DNA of 8,533 nt from Saprospiraceae bacterium (GTDB lineage Bacteria > Bacteroidota > Bacteroidia > Chitinophagales > Saprospiraceae). Below the pieces are notes generated by a model. The model was not told where the DNA came from. It was given only the letters and a program-made list of their open reading frames with translations, and searched no databases. Below are positions 1 through 6,471 of the stretch, in pieces. Location of the stretch: positions 1 to 8,533 of the forward strand of contig JAGQWW010000099.1 in the NCBI GenBank assembly GCA_020436955.1, in the 5' to 3' direction. Every line of letters begins with the position of its first letter. The first letter of the stretch is position 1. The translations under genes and the position numbers were made by a program.

Positions 1-186
1 AAAGGTCTCAATAGCTTTCCGGGCTTCCATTACTTCCGGCCTTTTCCCTTTTAGCTCTATTGGCACGCAAAAACCGTTAATAATGGATCCATGCATGAGC
101 AAAAACTGTCTTTGCATGACCCCTAGGGCCCGGTAACCATAACTTCCGGGTAATACAAGAAATCTCAAGCGCGAGTTTGGAGACAT
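1..186 (-). CDS. Partial ORF of unknown function, running off the left edge
   Basis: The minus strand is open from an ATG at 184-186 to base 1, giving 62 codons with no stop. An in-frame TAA lies directly upstream of the ATG, so this is the earliest possible start. The translation begins MSPNSRLRFLVLPGSYGYRA and ends in MEARKAIETF. I do not recognise the family. There is no signal peptide or membrane segment. The last ten residues match the KH-domain segment MESRKAIETF of the Era protein in this window at nine of ten positions, but the preceding residues do not resemble Era. A competing plus-strand frame is open from base 2 to a TAA at 134-136, so the coding strand is not certain. It could be a real gene start, a decayed fragment or part of a repeat. 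Confidence 0.35.
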   Translation of the reverse strand, partial: MSPNSRLRFLVLPGSYGYRALGVMQRQFLLMHGSIINGFCVPIELKGKRPEVMEARKAIETF

Positions 187-246
187 TTAGGTTTTTGTTT
201 GTCAATGGAGCGGGCAGGACGATGTGGGCGGCAAAAGGGATACAGC

Positions 247-286
247 CTTGACCTTTTGGTTACTTTTGGGTCAAGCCAAAAGTAAC
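247..286. repeat. Overlapping inverted repeats (competing hairpins)
   Basis: GTTACTTTTGG (259-269) and CCAAAAGTAAC (276-286) form a perfect 11-bp stem with a six-base loop, GTCAAG. Overlapping it, CTTGACC (247-253) can pair with GGTCAAG (269-275), which contains the loop of the first hairpin. CTTTTGG also occurs twice (253-259 and 263-269), and both copies can pair with CCAAAAG. The structures exclude each other. Neither is followed directly by a T-run, so this is not a simple terminator. It may be a repetitive extragenic element or an attenuator-like switch. Confidence 0.6.
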
Positions 287-405
287 AACAACGCGAGGAG
301 GTGACATTACCTACGCAATAAAGAACTTGTATTCGACAATGTAGAGTTGAAGACCAGAAGCTACAAATAAGAAAAGTTTTAGATTAGTGATATTTGATTT
401 TGGAT

Positions 406-435
406 AAAACGGCCCCATGAGGTGCCGTTTTTTTT
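406..435 (+). terminator. Rho-independent terminator, plus strand
   Basis: AAAACGGC (406-413) pairs with GCCGTTTT (424-431) across a ten-base loop. The right arm runs into eight consecutive T (428-435), a classic intrinsic terminator for plus-strand transcription. In reverse orientation only four T follow the stem, so it would be weak for the minus strand. No recognised plus-strand gene lies to its left inside the window. Confidence 0.7.
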
Positions 436-441
436 ATGTTT

Positions 442-495
442 AAAATAAAAAACACCCTTGAATGCAGGATATAAATATCCAGGCACAAAGGGTGT
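442..495 (-). terminator. Rho-independent terminator of the 1045-aa gene
   Basis: ACACCCTT (452-459) pairs with AAGGGTGT (488-495). Inside lies a second hairpin, GGATAT (467-472) with ATATCC (475-480), with a possible TGC/GCA pairing between them. Read on the minus strand, the stem is followed by TTTTT-A-TTTT (451-442). It sits about 110 bases past the stop of the large minus-strand gene, so it probably ends that transcript. It faces the plus-strand terminator at 406-435 with only 16 bases between the stems and T-runs. Confidence 0.75.
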
Positions 496-607
496 CTTCA
501 CAACCATTTGCTACACTTACTAAGAAGCTTGAAAATGATTACAATAGGGTTTTAGTTCCCTTGTTGAGGTTATTGAGTTTTATTTTTACCTAATCGAGTA
601 TAGCAGT

Positions 608-3600
608 TTAAATCAATTCGAATTTTAGTGCCTCTGCTAATGAATTTGCATTTGCTTCTACCTCACTTTGGCTGTTTTCTTTAAGAAATTTACCTTGAGA
701 TGTTTTTAAAGAGAATCGATTTGATCCATTGGATACTATTTCAAAAGTCTCCCATTCCTTTGGAATGCTTCTATTTACATTAACTTCCCCTGAACCACCA
801 TTCTCAGCACAGACATATTGCTCATTTGAAGCTCTAAGGAAAATTTTACCATTTGGTAAAACCTCTTTTCTAAAAACAGACTCTCTTTGAACAGTCCCTG
901 AGGAAAAAACCAACTTATCGTCACTATCTCGAAGTTGCAAATACTTATTCCCACTTGATTTTAAAAGAATAAAATCGAAAGTTGGAATCAGATCATATTG
1001 TTCTTTTGCCTTTTCAAAATAATTTTTGGCTCCGGCTTTATTTGGATGGTAAGACGAATTTCGCTTGCTCATAAAATGACTATAACCCCTTGCTCTTAAT
1101 TCTGATTTTGTGTATTTACCATTCTGCACCTTTTGCCTAATTTTATCGATTTCTCTTTCACGAATAGAAAGCATTTCATCTTGAGGCTCCAACAAAAGGC
1201 TGTTAAATTTTGGTTCTGTGACAAATGATTGAGGTGCGTGTGCTGCGTTTTCAGGTTTGGTCTCTGGATCCACAAAAAATACTCTTTGTGGACCATTCCA
1301 TGAGCCATTTATTTCTTCAACTGCTTTCTTCATTTGAGCTGTTGATTCTTCTACCCAAACCTTATTGAGGGCTATTATCTTGTCCTTATTGGCATTTGGA
1401 GAAATATCTGACAACTTTATTTTGCCTAACAAGAACTCCTCAATTGTTGCTTCAGTAATCTCAGCGTTGGCAGCAATAGTAAAAAGAGTAATCATGGATG
1501 GATCGCTCTTTTCACTAAAAATGTTGAAATAACCACAAACCAATAGGAAAGCCTCAGGAAAATCAGATAATGCTTTGTTAATTGTAAATTTCAAATCTTC
1601 ATAACAATATTTCTCAATCTTTTCCTTGAACTCACGCTCAGTTTTGGGCAAATCATCCGGATCCGAATCCAACATAAACTTAGTGATCTCCAAGTCATTT
1701 GCTCCTCCAAATAAAACAACTAAATCGGATTCCTTTGCATCAGACTGACTGGCTGATTTTTTCATTTGTTGTAAAATGGTTGGATAATCCGTTGATAATT
1801 CGCCATGAAATTTATCGAAAACTTGGTTTTTCCCTCTTCCTATAATAGCTCCTTGATGAGCTTCGACCTGTAGGTAAACTCCTATTTCATTCTGACTTTC
1901 AATGTAATCTTTCAAAAGGCTATAATGCTTGTTGTGTTCCATTAATCCTCCACCCCAGCCTAGGGAGTCACCAAAAACATTCATTTTAAAGGTGTCAAGT
2001 AAAACAGGATAGGGCTCAGAATGGTTATAATTACCCATTCCAACGCCACCAGAGTTGATCACCTTTAAGGTTGCATTTTCTCCCGAAGAAGATGGACTTA
2101 CTGAAACAGGTCTGTGTACTTTGTAAGCAATAGTTTCATAATCAACCCATTTAAAAGCGCCACAATCTTGACCATTTAGATAAACCGCACCTGATTTATC
2201 AAACCCAGAACCTTTTATAAAAATTGATTTCCCTGGAATGATCCTATCACCTCCGATAATACCAGTTATTTTTGGTTTTATTAAAAGAGTTCCTGCATTA
2301 ATACTTTCAGTATTATCAGACTGGATAACTCGGAATTTGATATGGCCGCCTAAAGTTGGCGGTACTTCCACTGTTAAAAGGTTTTCTCCAACATAGGTGG
2401 TTGCACCAATAATGTTGACATTCCCATCAGCATCTTCAAAAACGACTTTGTCTCCATCTGAAAATCTCAGGCCATGGACCGAAATGGTTTCTCCCACATA
2501 GGCAAAAGAAGATTGTCTATTTGTCCGAAGTATTGCTGGCGTCGTGAGGGCTGTATTAAATTGTGAACTTGTAATAGCCTCCATTACTAAGTTTTGGGAT
2601 AAAGTTTGGCCCTTTTGACCGTTTTCACCTCTAGAACCTTGTCTTCCGCCAGGACCTTGTTTTCCCGCAGTTCGATTATTTCGTCTGCAAACCGTATGTC
2701 TTCTATCTCCCTTAGCGCCGCCACTTCCTCCTTTCCCAGGTGTGCCAGCCGTACCTCCTGAGCCCCCTACTCCAAATGAAAGGTCGATGTTGACTCCAGA
2801 ACTATTTAATGCTACTATATTTGCTGCAGTAGTATAAACTTTAAGCCTACCCCCATTGCCGCCATTTCCTCCAGGTCCACCATCGCCTCCCTTGCCCCCT
2901 TGTCCGCCATTTCCTCCAGCACCCTGTTCGCGGCTACAAGTTCCTGCCCAGTTTTTATCAGTTGGGCATCCTTTTTGACCATTTCCTCCCGAACTTCCAT
3001 TGCCTCCCTGACCGCCTTCTTGTCCATCCTGTCCTCTAAGGTCTATTTTAGGAAATCCCCCAAGAGTGTTTAAAAACCAAAATTCTATTTCAGGTGCATC
3101 AGCACCATCATTTCCTCTACCTCCCTTGGCACCATCTTTCCCCGGCCTACCCTTTTCGGCATGGAGCGACCCTGAAACCGGGTAGCCTCCAGGTTTTTTG
3201 GGGGTTGGAGGTATCGGGATTCCTGGGAACTCCGGTCTTTGCCAGCTCAGGGTCACATTGGTTCCAATTTTTATTGTATTGGCTATGATGACCAGGGATT
3301 TAATGGATGGATCAATAATTATATCTGTGTTATTGTCAATAATTAGATCGTTTGCAAACCAATAAGAAACATCAATTGGAATAACATTAGCAGCCATACG
3401 AAATGAAGAGAAACGTTTAACATTCAAAACATTTCCCTTTGGTTTAAGGGTATTATTCCGGGTTTGGTAGGCAAAACGATGTTTACTACCCAACAAATTA
3501 AGGTCAATTTTTTGATTGGAAGTCAGATTAGCATTAGGCATCAAAATACCTTTTGGGTGGAATAGAACTTCCCCGTCTGAAGCCTTACTTTTCAAATGGA

Positions 3601-3745
3601 GATCACCTAGATTATCAAGTGATTTTATTCCTAGAACTTCCATTACTGCTTTATGATTTCCTAATTTTCCCATAACAGGGTCCACAGGTGTAATCCTTCC
3701 GTTTAATCTGGTAATTCTAAAATTTGGTCTAATGAAGGTTGTCAT
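608..3745 (-). CDS. Large mosaic protein: glycine-triplet stalk, IPT/TIG domains, SGNH/GDSL hydrolase, fascin-like beta-trefoil
   Basis: This 1045-aa protein probably hydrolyses an ester or acyl group on an extracellular polymer or glycan; the substrate is unknown. Residues 1-120 are unrecognised. Residues 125-170 look like short beta strands. Residues 199-380 hold five glycine-every-third-residue tracts. Residues 402-490 and 491-567 resemble IPT/TIG immunoglobulin-like folds. Residues 587-918 form an SGNH hydrolase: FGDSLG with nucleophile Ser594, a likely block II glycine near 632-638, GGAND (680-684) and YHPNKAG with His900. The position three residues before His900, usually Asp, is Ser897. 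Residues 922-1045 show three repeats of about 40 residues resembling a fascin-like beta-trefoil. The ATG at 3743-3745 has an in-frame TAA 12 bases upstream, so no longer form exists. There is no signal peptide, membrane segment or evident type IX sorting domain. It lies 143 bp downstream of the anchored 295-aa gene on the same strand. Domain calls come from motifs, not searches. Confidence 0.93.
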   Translation of the reverse strand: MTTFIRPNFRITRLNGRITPVDPVMGKLGNHKAVMEVLGIKSLDNLGDLHLKSKASDGEVLFHPKGILMPNANLTSNQKIDLNLLGSKHRFAYQTRNNTLKPKGNVLNVKRFSSFRMAANVIPIDVSYWFANDLIIDNNTDIIIDPSIKSLVIIANTIKIGTNVTLSWQRPEFPGIPIPPTPKKPGGYPVSGSLHAEKGRPGKDGAKGGRGNDGADAPEIEFWFLNTLGGFPKIDLRGQDGQEGGQGGNGSSGGNGQKGCPTDKNWAGTCSREQGAGGNGGQGGKGGDGGPGGNGGNGGRLKVYTTAANIVALNSSGVNIDLSFGVGGSGGTAGTPGKGGSGGAKGDRRHTVCRRNNRTAGKQGPGGRQGSRGENGQKGQTLSQNLVMEAITSSQFNTALTTPAILRTNRQSSFAYVGETISVHGLRFSDGDKVVFEDADGNVNIIGATTYVGENLLTVEVPPTLGGHIKFRVIQSDNTESINAGTLLIKPKITGIIGGDRIIPGKSIFIKGSGFDKSGAVYLNGQDCGAFKWVDYETIAYKVHRPVSVSPSSSGENATLKVINSGGVGMGNYNHSEPYPVLLDTFKMNVFGDSLGWGGGLMEHNKHYSLLKDYIESQNEIGVYLQVEAHQGAIIGRGKNQVFDKFHGELSTDYPTILQQMKKSASQSDAKESDLVVLFGGANDLEITKFMLDSDPDDLPKTEREFKEKIEKYCYEDLKFTINKALSDFPEAFLLVCGYFNIFSEKSDPSMITLFTIAANAEITEATIEEFLLGKIKLSDISPNANKDKIIALNKVWVEESTAQMKKAVEEINGSWNGPQRVFFVDPETKPENAAHAPQSFVTEPKFNSLLLEPQDEMLSIREREIDKIRQKVQNGKYTKSELRARGYSHFMSKRNSSYHPNKAGAKNYFEKAKEQYDLIPTFDFILLKSSGNKYLQLRDSDDKLVFSSGTVQRESVFRKEVLPNGKIFLRASNEQYVCAENGGSGEVNVNRSIPKEWETFEIVSNGSNRFSLKTSQGKFLKENSQSEVEANANSLAEALKFELI
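2606..3151 (-). repeat. Coding repeat: five Gly-X-X tracts (collagen-like / polyglycine)
   Basis: Within the 1045-aa protein, glycine recurs exactly every third residue at 199-214, 238-259, 278-299, 325-346 and 361-379. Tract three is mostly GGX (GGNGGQGGKGGDGGPGG), which fits polyglycine-II packing, while tracts one and five are closer to collagen Gly-X-Y (GRPGKDGAKGG). Hydrophobic strand-like segments (217-237, 300-324) and a Cys260/Cys270-bearing insert separate the tracts. This resembles proteins in which glycine-rich loops cap a beta scaffold rather than one continuous triple helix. Confidence 0.85.
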
Positions 3746-3785
3746 TTCTTTTAGGTTTTAAGTTTTTAAAAAGTAGTCTGGACAC

Positions 3786-3838
3786 AGTCCTCCCAGGACA
3801 AATGAGGTCAATATCATTTGTCAAAGCTGGGAGAGACT
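3786..3838. repeat. Long imperfect inverted repeat between the two accessory genes
   Basis: CTCCCAGGACAAATGA (3790-3805) pairs with TCATTTGTC (3814-3822) and CTGGGAG (3827-3833), giving 16 bp interrupted by a four-base AAAG bulge around an eight-base loop. AGTC (3786-3789) and GACT (3835-3838) can add four more pairs beyond a one-base bulge. It ends 40 bases before the start of the 1045-aa gene, so it would lie in the leader or intercistronic RNA. No T-run follows closely on either strand, so a plain terminator is unlikely. RNA processing, stability or protein binding are possible roles. Confidence 0.75.
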
Positions 3839-3888
3839 TATTGTCTATTTGCTTATAAAATAAGATTATCCAATTAAGGGCCTATTTA

Positions 3889-4776
3889 TTAGCCCAAAGA
3901 GTTATTGTTGTTGGATAATGAACAAGGTTTACCGCTTTCTATATTACAATGAAAAATCTTAATCGAATCAGGAGCTAGCATAGACCCTTCTATATAAATT
4001 TCAAAACCAAGCTCATTTGTTTCAGCATTTTGGATTGACTTTAAAAAATAATCAAGATTAACACCATTCGAATTAAATGAAACTTTTAATCTTGTAGGAT
4101 TTTGTCCTACTGCCGGTTCATTACTATCTAAAACCAATAACTCACCTGTTTCGCCACAAAGTTTTACATCCCAGGAGTCGCAACCAATTTCATGAACGCC
4201 AAGTTTGAAATAAAGGCTAACCGACCCTTTCGTTACTTTAACAATTAATACCTTCCTTTCATTAGATAATATTTCTTCATCAAAAAAGTATGGTTGGTTT
4301 AAGGATATAGTTTCAATTTCGGTTCCTCCTCCATCTATCGCTCTACAATCACATTTATCATCACCTAAATCCCCGCTAGTTGGCCTCATCACCACCACAT
4401 CTTCAATAATAATTATATCTAAGTTGGTTTGGAGAGGAAGACTTATTCTTCCTTTCAAAATGGTACTAACCTCTACCTTAAGTGGTTTGTAATCGAGCTT
4501 ATCTTTAAATTCATTGGCACCCGATCGTGCAAGAACAACTCTTTTTAAAATAGTAGAATCCGAAACGAAATCCTTAATAATTATTTGAAAAGAATCCGCT
4601 TTAGGAGGAGCATCCCACGTTATCCTTGCATTACCATCTGAATCAATAAATTCTGCCTGAAGATTAGTGGGAGGGAGTGGATGCTCAGATGGGGGTCTCA
4701 ATAAAAAATAAAGAACTACTAAAAACAAAAGGGTAATTAGACTGCCTATTTTAATAATGCTGGATTTCATATGCAT
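3889..4776 (-). CDS. Membrane-anchored protein with fibronectin-III-like domain and six cysteines
   Basis: This 295-aa protein is unrecognised as a family. Residues 8-27 are a single hydrophobic segment (IKIGSLITLLFLVVLYFLL) behind a short Lys-containing start, fitting a signal anchor or uncleaved signal peptide. No cysteine follows it, so it is not a lipoprotein. Residues 35-118 have a fibronectin-III pattern (PPTNLQA..., ITWDAPP, then a predicted strand). Residues 118-295 form a beta-rich region with Cys142, 144, 199, 207, 277 and 285, consistent with disulfides outside the cytoplasm. The tail is Asn-rich (NNNN). ATG codons at 4774-4776 and 4768-4770 are both possible starts. The gene is followed after 143 bp by the 1045-aa gene on the same strand, suggesting an operon in which this protein may be a surface partner. 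That role is inference. Confidence 0.85.
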   Translation of the reverse strand: MHMKSSIIKIGSLITLLFLVVLYFLLRPPSEHPLPPTNLQAEFIDSDGNARITWDAPPKADSFQIIIKDFVSDSTILKRVVLARSGANEFKDKLDYKPLKVEVSTILKGRISLPLQTNLDIIIIEDVVVMRPTSGDLGDDKCDCRAIDGGGTEIETISLNQPYFFDEEILSNERKVLIVKVTKGSVSLYFKLGVHEIGCDSWDVKLCGETGELLVLDSNEPAVGQNPTRLKVSFNSNGVNLDYFLKSIQNAETNELGFEIYIEGSMLAPDSIKIFHCNIESGKPCSLSNNNNSLG

Positions 4777-4822
4777 AGTTTTTGTTGAAATGCTGTTACA
4801 GTTGAAAAAATTATTTTAATTT

Positions 4823-4868
4823 CATTTCGCTTGAAACAAATATCAGCAATGAACTTGCATTTCGCTTG
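4823..4868. promoter_or_regulatory. Direct repeat in the divergent promoter region
   Basis: CATTTCGCTTG occurs at 4823-4833 and again at 4858-4868, a perfect 11-bp direct repeat with a 35-bp period (about three and a half helical turns). It lies in the 142-bp space between the divergently transcribed 295-aa and 501-aa genes. A TAGATTTT (4870-4877) follows the second copy and could be a minus-7 element for the plus-strand gene, but no well-placed TTG is seen. The repeat may be an operator pair; no binding protein can be named. Confidence 0.4.
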
Positions 4869-4918
4869 GTAGATTTTTTTCAACTTTTTCCACCCCAAAA
4901 ACCAGGCAAACGCATGAA

Positions 4919-6424
4919 ATGGTTAATTCTAAGCTATTACGGTTACTGAACGCCCTTAATTCAGATGAAATAAAAGCATTGGACAAGTTCATTTTGTCCC
5001 CTCTACACCTTGCCGGTAAAAGACCCTTGAAAGTTCAATTGTTATTGCAATATCTCATCCCATACCACCCTGATTTTAAAGAAGAGGAAATCACTGAAGA
5101 AAAACTATTTAACATTCTATTTCCTGCTGAGGAATTCAATAAAAATAAATTGGATAAGGTTAGCTCAAATGCAACTAAAACCGTTCACAATTTTATTGCA
5201 TTCTATGCAAAATCTGAGTTCCAGGAGATAGAAGACCTCATTACGCTGGCACGTTTTTTCCAAGAAAGAGGTCTTTCTAAAGATTACCTTTCTGCATATA
5301 ATAAGGCAACAAAAATGCTGGAGAGTATCTCTCAGAAAGGAAAGGAATATTATCAACTCAAATTTTACCTGGAACAGGAGCATTTAGAATTCCAGTTAAA
5401 AACCAACGATAAAAAAAGCATCCATAATCTGGCAGATGTTATAAACCGGTTGGATCAATATTTCTTCATTCACCGGCTCCAATTCAGCTATTATTTACTT
5501 ACCAAAAGTGTCAGTACCAAAGGGGAATTAAAAGACCATATACAACTACTCAGCCCCATTCGGAAGGCAATAGAAGAAAACCACCTTTCCATACCTTTAC
5601 TTGAAGTATATTATCATGCTTACGATGTCCTTCCAAAAGCAAACCAAGTTGGAAATGGCAACTTTTCGAAACTTCAACTAGCCTTAAAAAAATCAGGTCA
5701 TCTTATACCACACAAAGAATTACTGGCCATCCACAATTTCATGCGAAACTATCTCGCCAACCAATACATTCATGGAGACCTATCTGCTTTATCAAAATTG
5801 TTTGAATTGTTAAAAGAACAGATCCTACAAAAGACTATCTACTATGATGGCCAACGCATCTTTGCGAGCACCCTGCAAAATGCCATTACGGTAGCACTGA
5901 AATTAAATGAAACCGATTGGGCACTGGAATTTTTAGAAAAACATAAAAATAAAATTCAGGGGGCCGACTCCCCGGAGGACCTGTATCGATTTCATTTAGC
6001 TGACATTTATTTTTATAAAGGGGAGTTTGAAAAAGCAAAACAAACACTGGACAAATTTCACTTTAGAGAACTGTATTACAATTTGGCGGTGCGAAGATTG
6101 GAAGTGAAATTACATTTCGAAACTTCCGACGTTCTCGAATTTTTGGAATCCAGACTGAATGCCTTAAAAAGTTTAATGTTTGACCATCAAAAATGGTTGC
6201 CAAAGGATAAATTCGAAGCAAATAACAATTTTGTGAAGATTGCTTACCAACTATTTAGGATAATGGAAGAGAAAGAAAAGCTTTCCTTTCTTAAAGAAAA
6301 ACCTGCAAAGGCATTTTCCATTAAGATTAGCTCTTTAGATACTCAAATCAAAGAGGAGAAATTCCTGGCCGAAAGGGAATGGCTTTTACGGAAAATAAAT
6401 ACCCCTGAATTGCAGATAGTATGA
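4919..6424 (+). CDS. Uncharacterised all-helical cytoplasmic protein, TPR-like
   Basis: This 501-aa protein is rich in Lys, Glu and Leu and appears almost entirely alpha-helical, with no signal peptide or membrane segment. The first 100 residues have a recognisable pattern (LLRLLNALNSDEIKALDKFI, then a helix ending YLIPYHPDF, then KLFNILFP). I associate this pattern with a paralogous family common in Bacteroidota and lacking known function; this is recall, not a search result. Later segments such as ALEFLEKHKN and FHLADIYFYKGEFEKAKQTL look like tetratricopeptide-type helical pairs (roughly 330-400), suggesting protein binding. The ATG at 4919 is the first in-frame start; another ATG at 4914 is out of frame and stops after ten codons. 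It is divergent from the 295-aa gene and convergent with era, so it is probably monocistronic. Confidence 0.9.
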   Translation: MVNSKLLRLLNALNSDEIKALDKFILSPLHLAGKRPLKVQLLLQYLIPYHPDFKEEEITEEKLFNILFPAEEFNKNKLDKVSSNATKTVHNFIAFYAKSEFQEIEDLITLARFFQERGLSKDYLSAYNKATKMLESISQKGKEYYQLKFYLEQEHLEFQLKTNDKKSIHNLADVINRLDQYFFIHRLQFSYYLLTKSVSTKGELKDHIQLLSPIRKAIEENHLSIPLLEVYYHAYDVLPKANQVGNGNFSKLQLALKKSGHLIPHKELLAIHNFMRNYLANQYIHGDLSALSKLFELLKEQILQKTIYYDGQRIFASTLQNAITVALKLNETDWALEFLEKHKNKIQGADSPEDLYRFHLADIYFYKGEFEKAKQTLDKFHFRELYYNLAVRRLEVKLHFETSDVLEFLESRLNALKSLMFDHQKWLPKDKFEANNNFVKIAYQLFRIMEEKEKLSFLKEKPAKAFSIKISSLDTQIKEEKFLAEREWLLRKINTPELQIV

Positions 6425-6431
6425 CCTACCA

Positions 6432-6469
6432 ATCAAAATTCAAACATCAAAAATTCTAAATCAAAATTC
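6432..6469. repeat. Short tandem repeat between convergent genes
   Basis: ATCAAAATTC occurs at 6432-6441, 6446-6456 (with one extra A) and 6460-6469, starting every 14 bases. It fills most of the 47-bp gap between the convergent ends of the 501-aa gene and era. No stem-loop terminator is visible here. It is probably a simple AT-rich repeat without a defined role. Confidence 0.6.
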
Positions 6470-6471
6470 CC

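Larger units (their letters stand above)
187..607. other. Non-coding, structure-rich intergenic region
   Basis: I see no convincing gene in these 421 bases. They contain a competing-hairpin element (247-286), an orphan AGGAGGTGA (296-304), a plus-strand terminator (406-435) and a minus-strand terminator (442-495). Bases 496-607 are AT-rich 3' flank of the large minus-strand gene with nothing recognisable. A 26-codon plus-strand ORF (205-285) spans the hairpin element but looks incidental. A plus-strand terminator here implies a transcript coming from the left, although no plus-strand gene can be named. Confidence 0.6.

Noticed and set aside
205..285. Plus-strand 26-codon ORF (MERAGRCGRQKGYSL...)
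   Set aside because: It is too short, lacks a ribosome-binding site and is made largely of the hairpin element itself.
2815..3027. Minus-strand 70-codon frame with a Glu/Lys/Met-rich, coiled-coil-like translation
   Set aside because: It is an out-of-frame reading of the glycine-triplet codons of the 1045-aa gene; the repeating GGN codons create the apparent charge pattern.
2606..3151. Repetitive DNA considered as a CRISPR array or minisatellite
   Set aside because: The repetition is a codon-level period of three within an intact frame, with no constant repeat and unique spacers.
3094..3288. Plus-strand 64-codon ORF with a hydrophobic, His-rich start
   Set aside because: It is antisense to the glycine-tract region of the larger gene and shows no ribosome-binding site or promoter.
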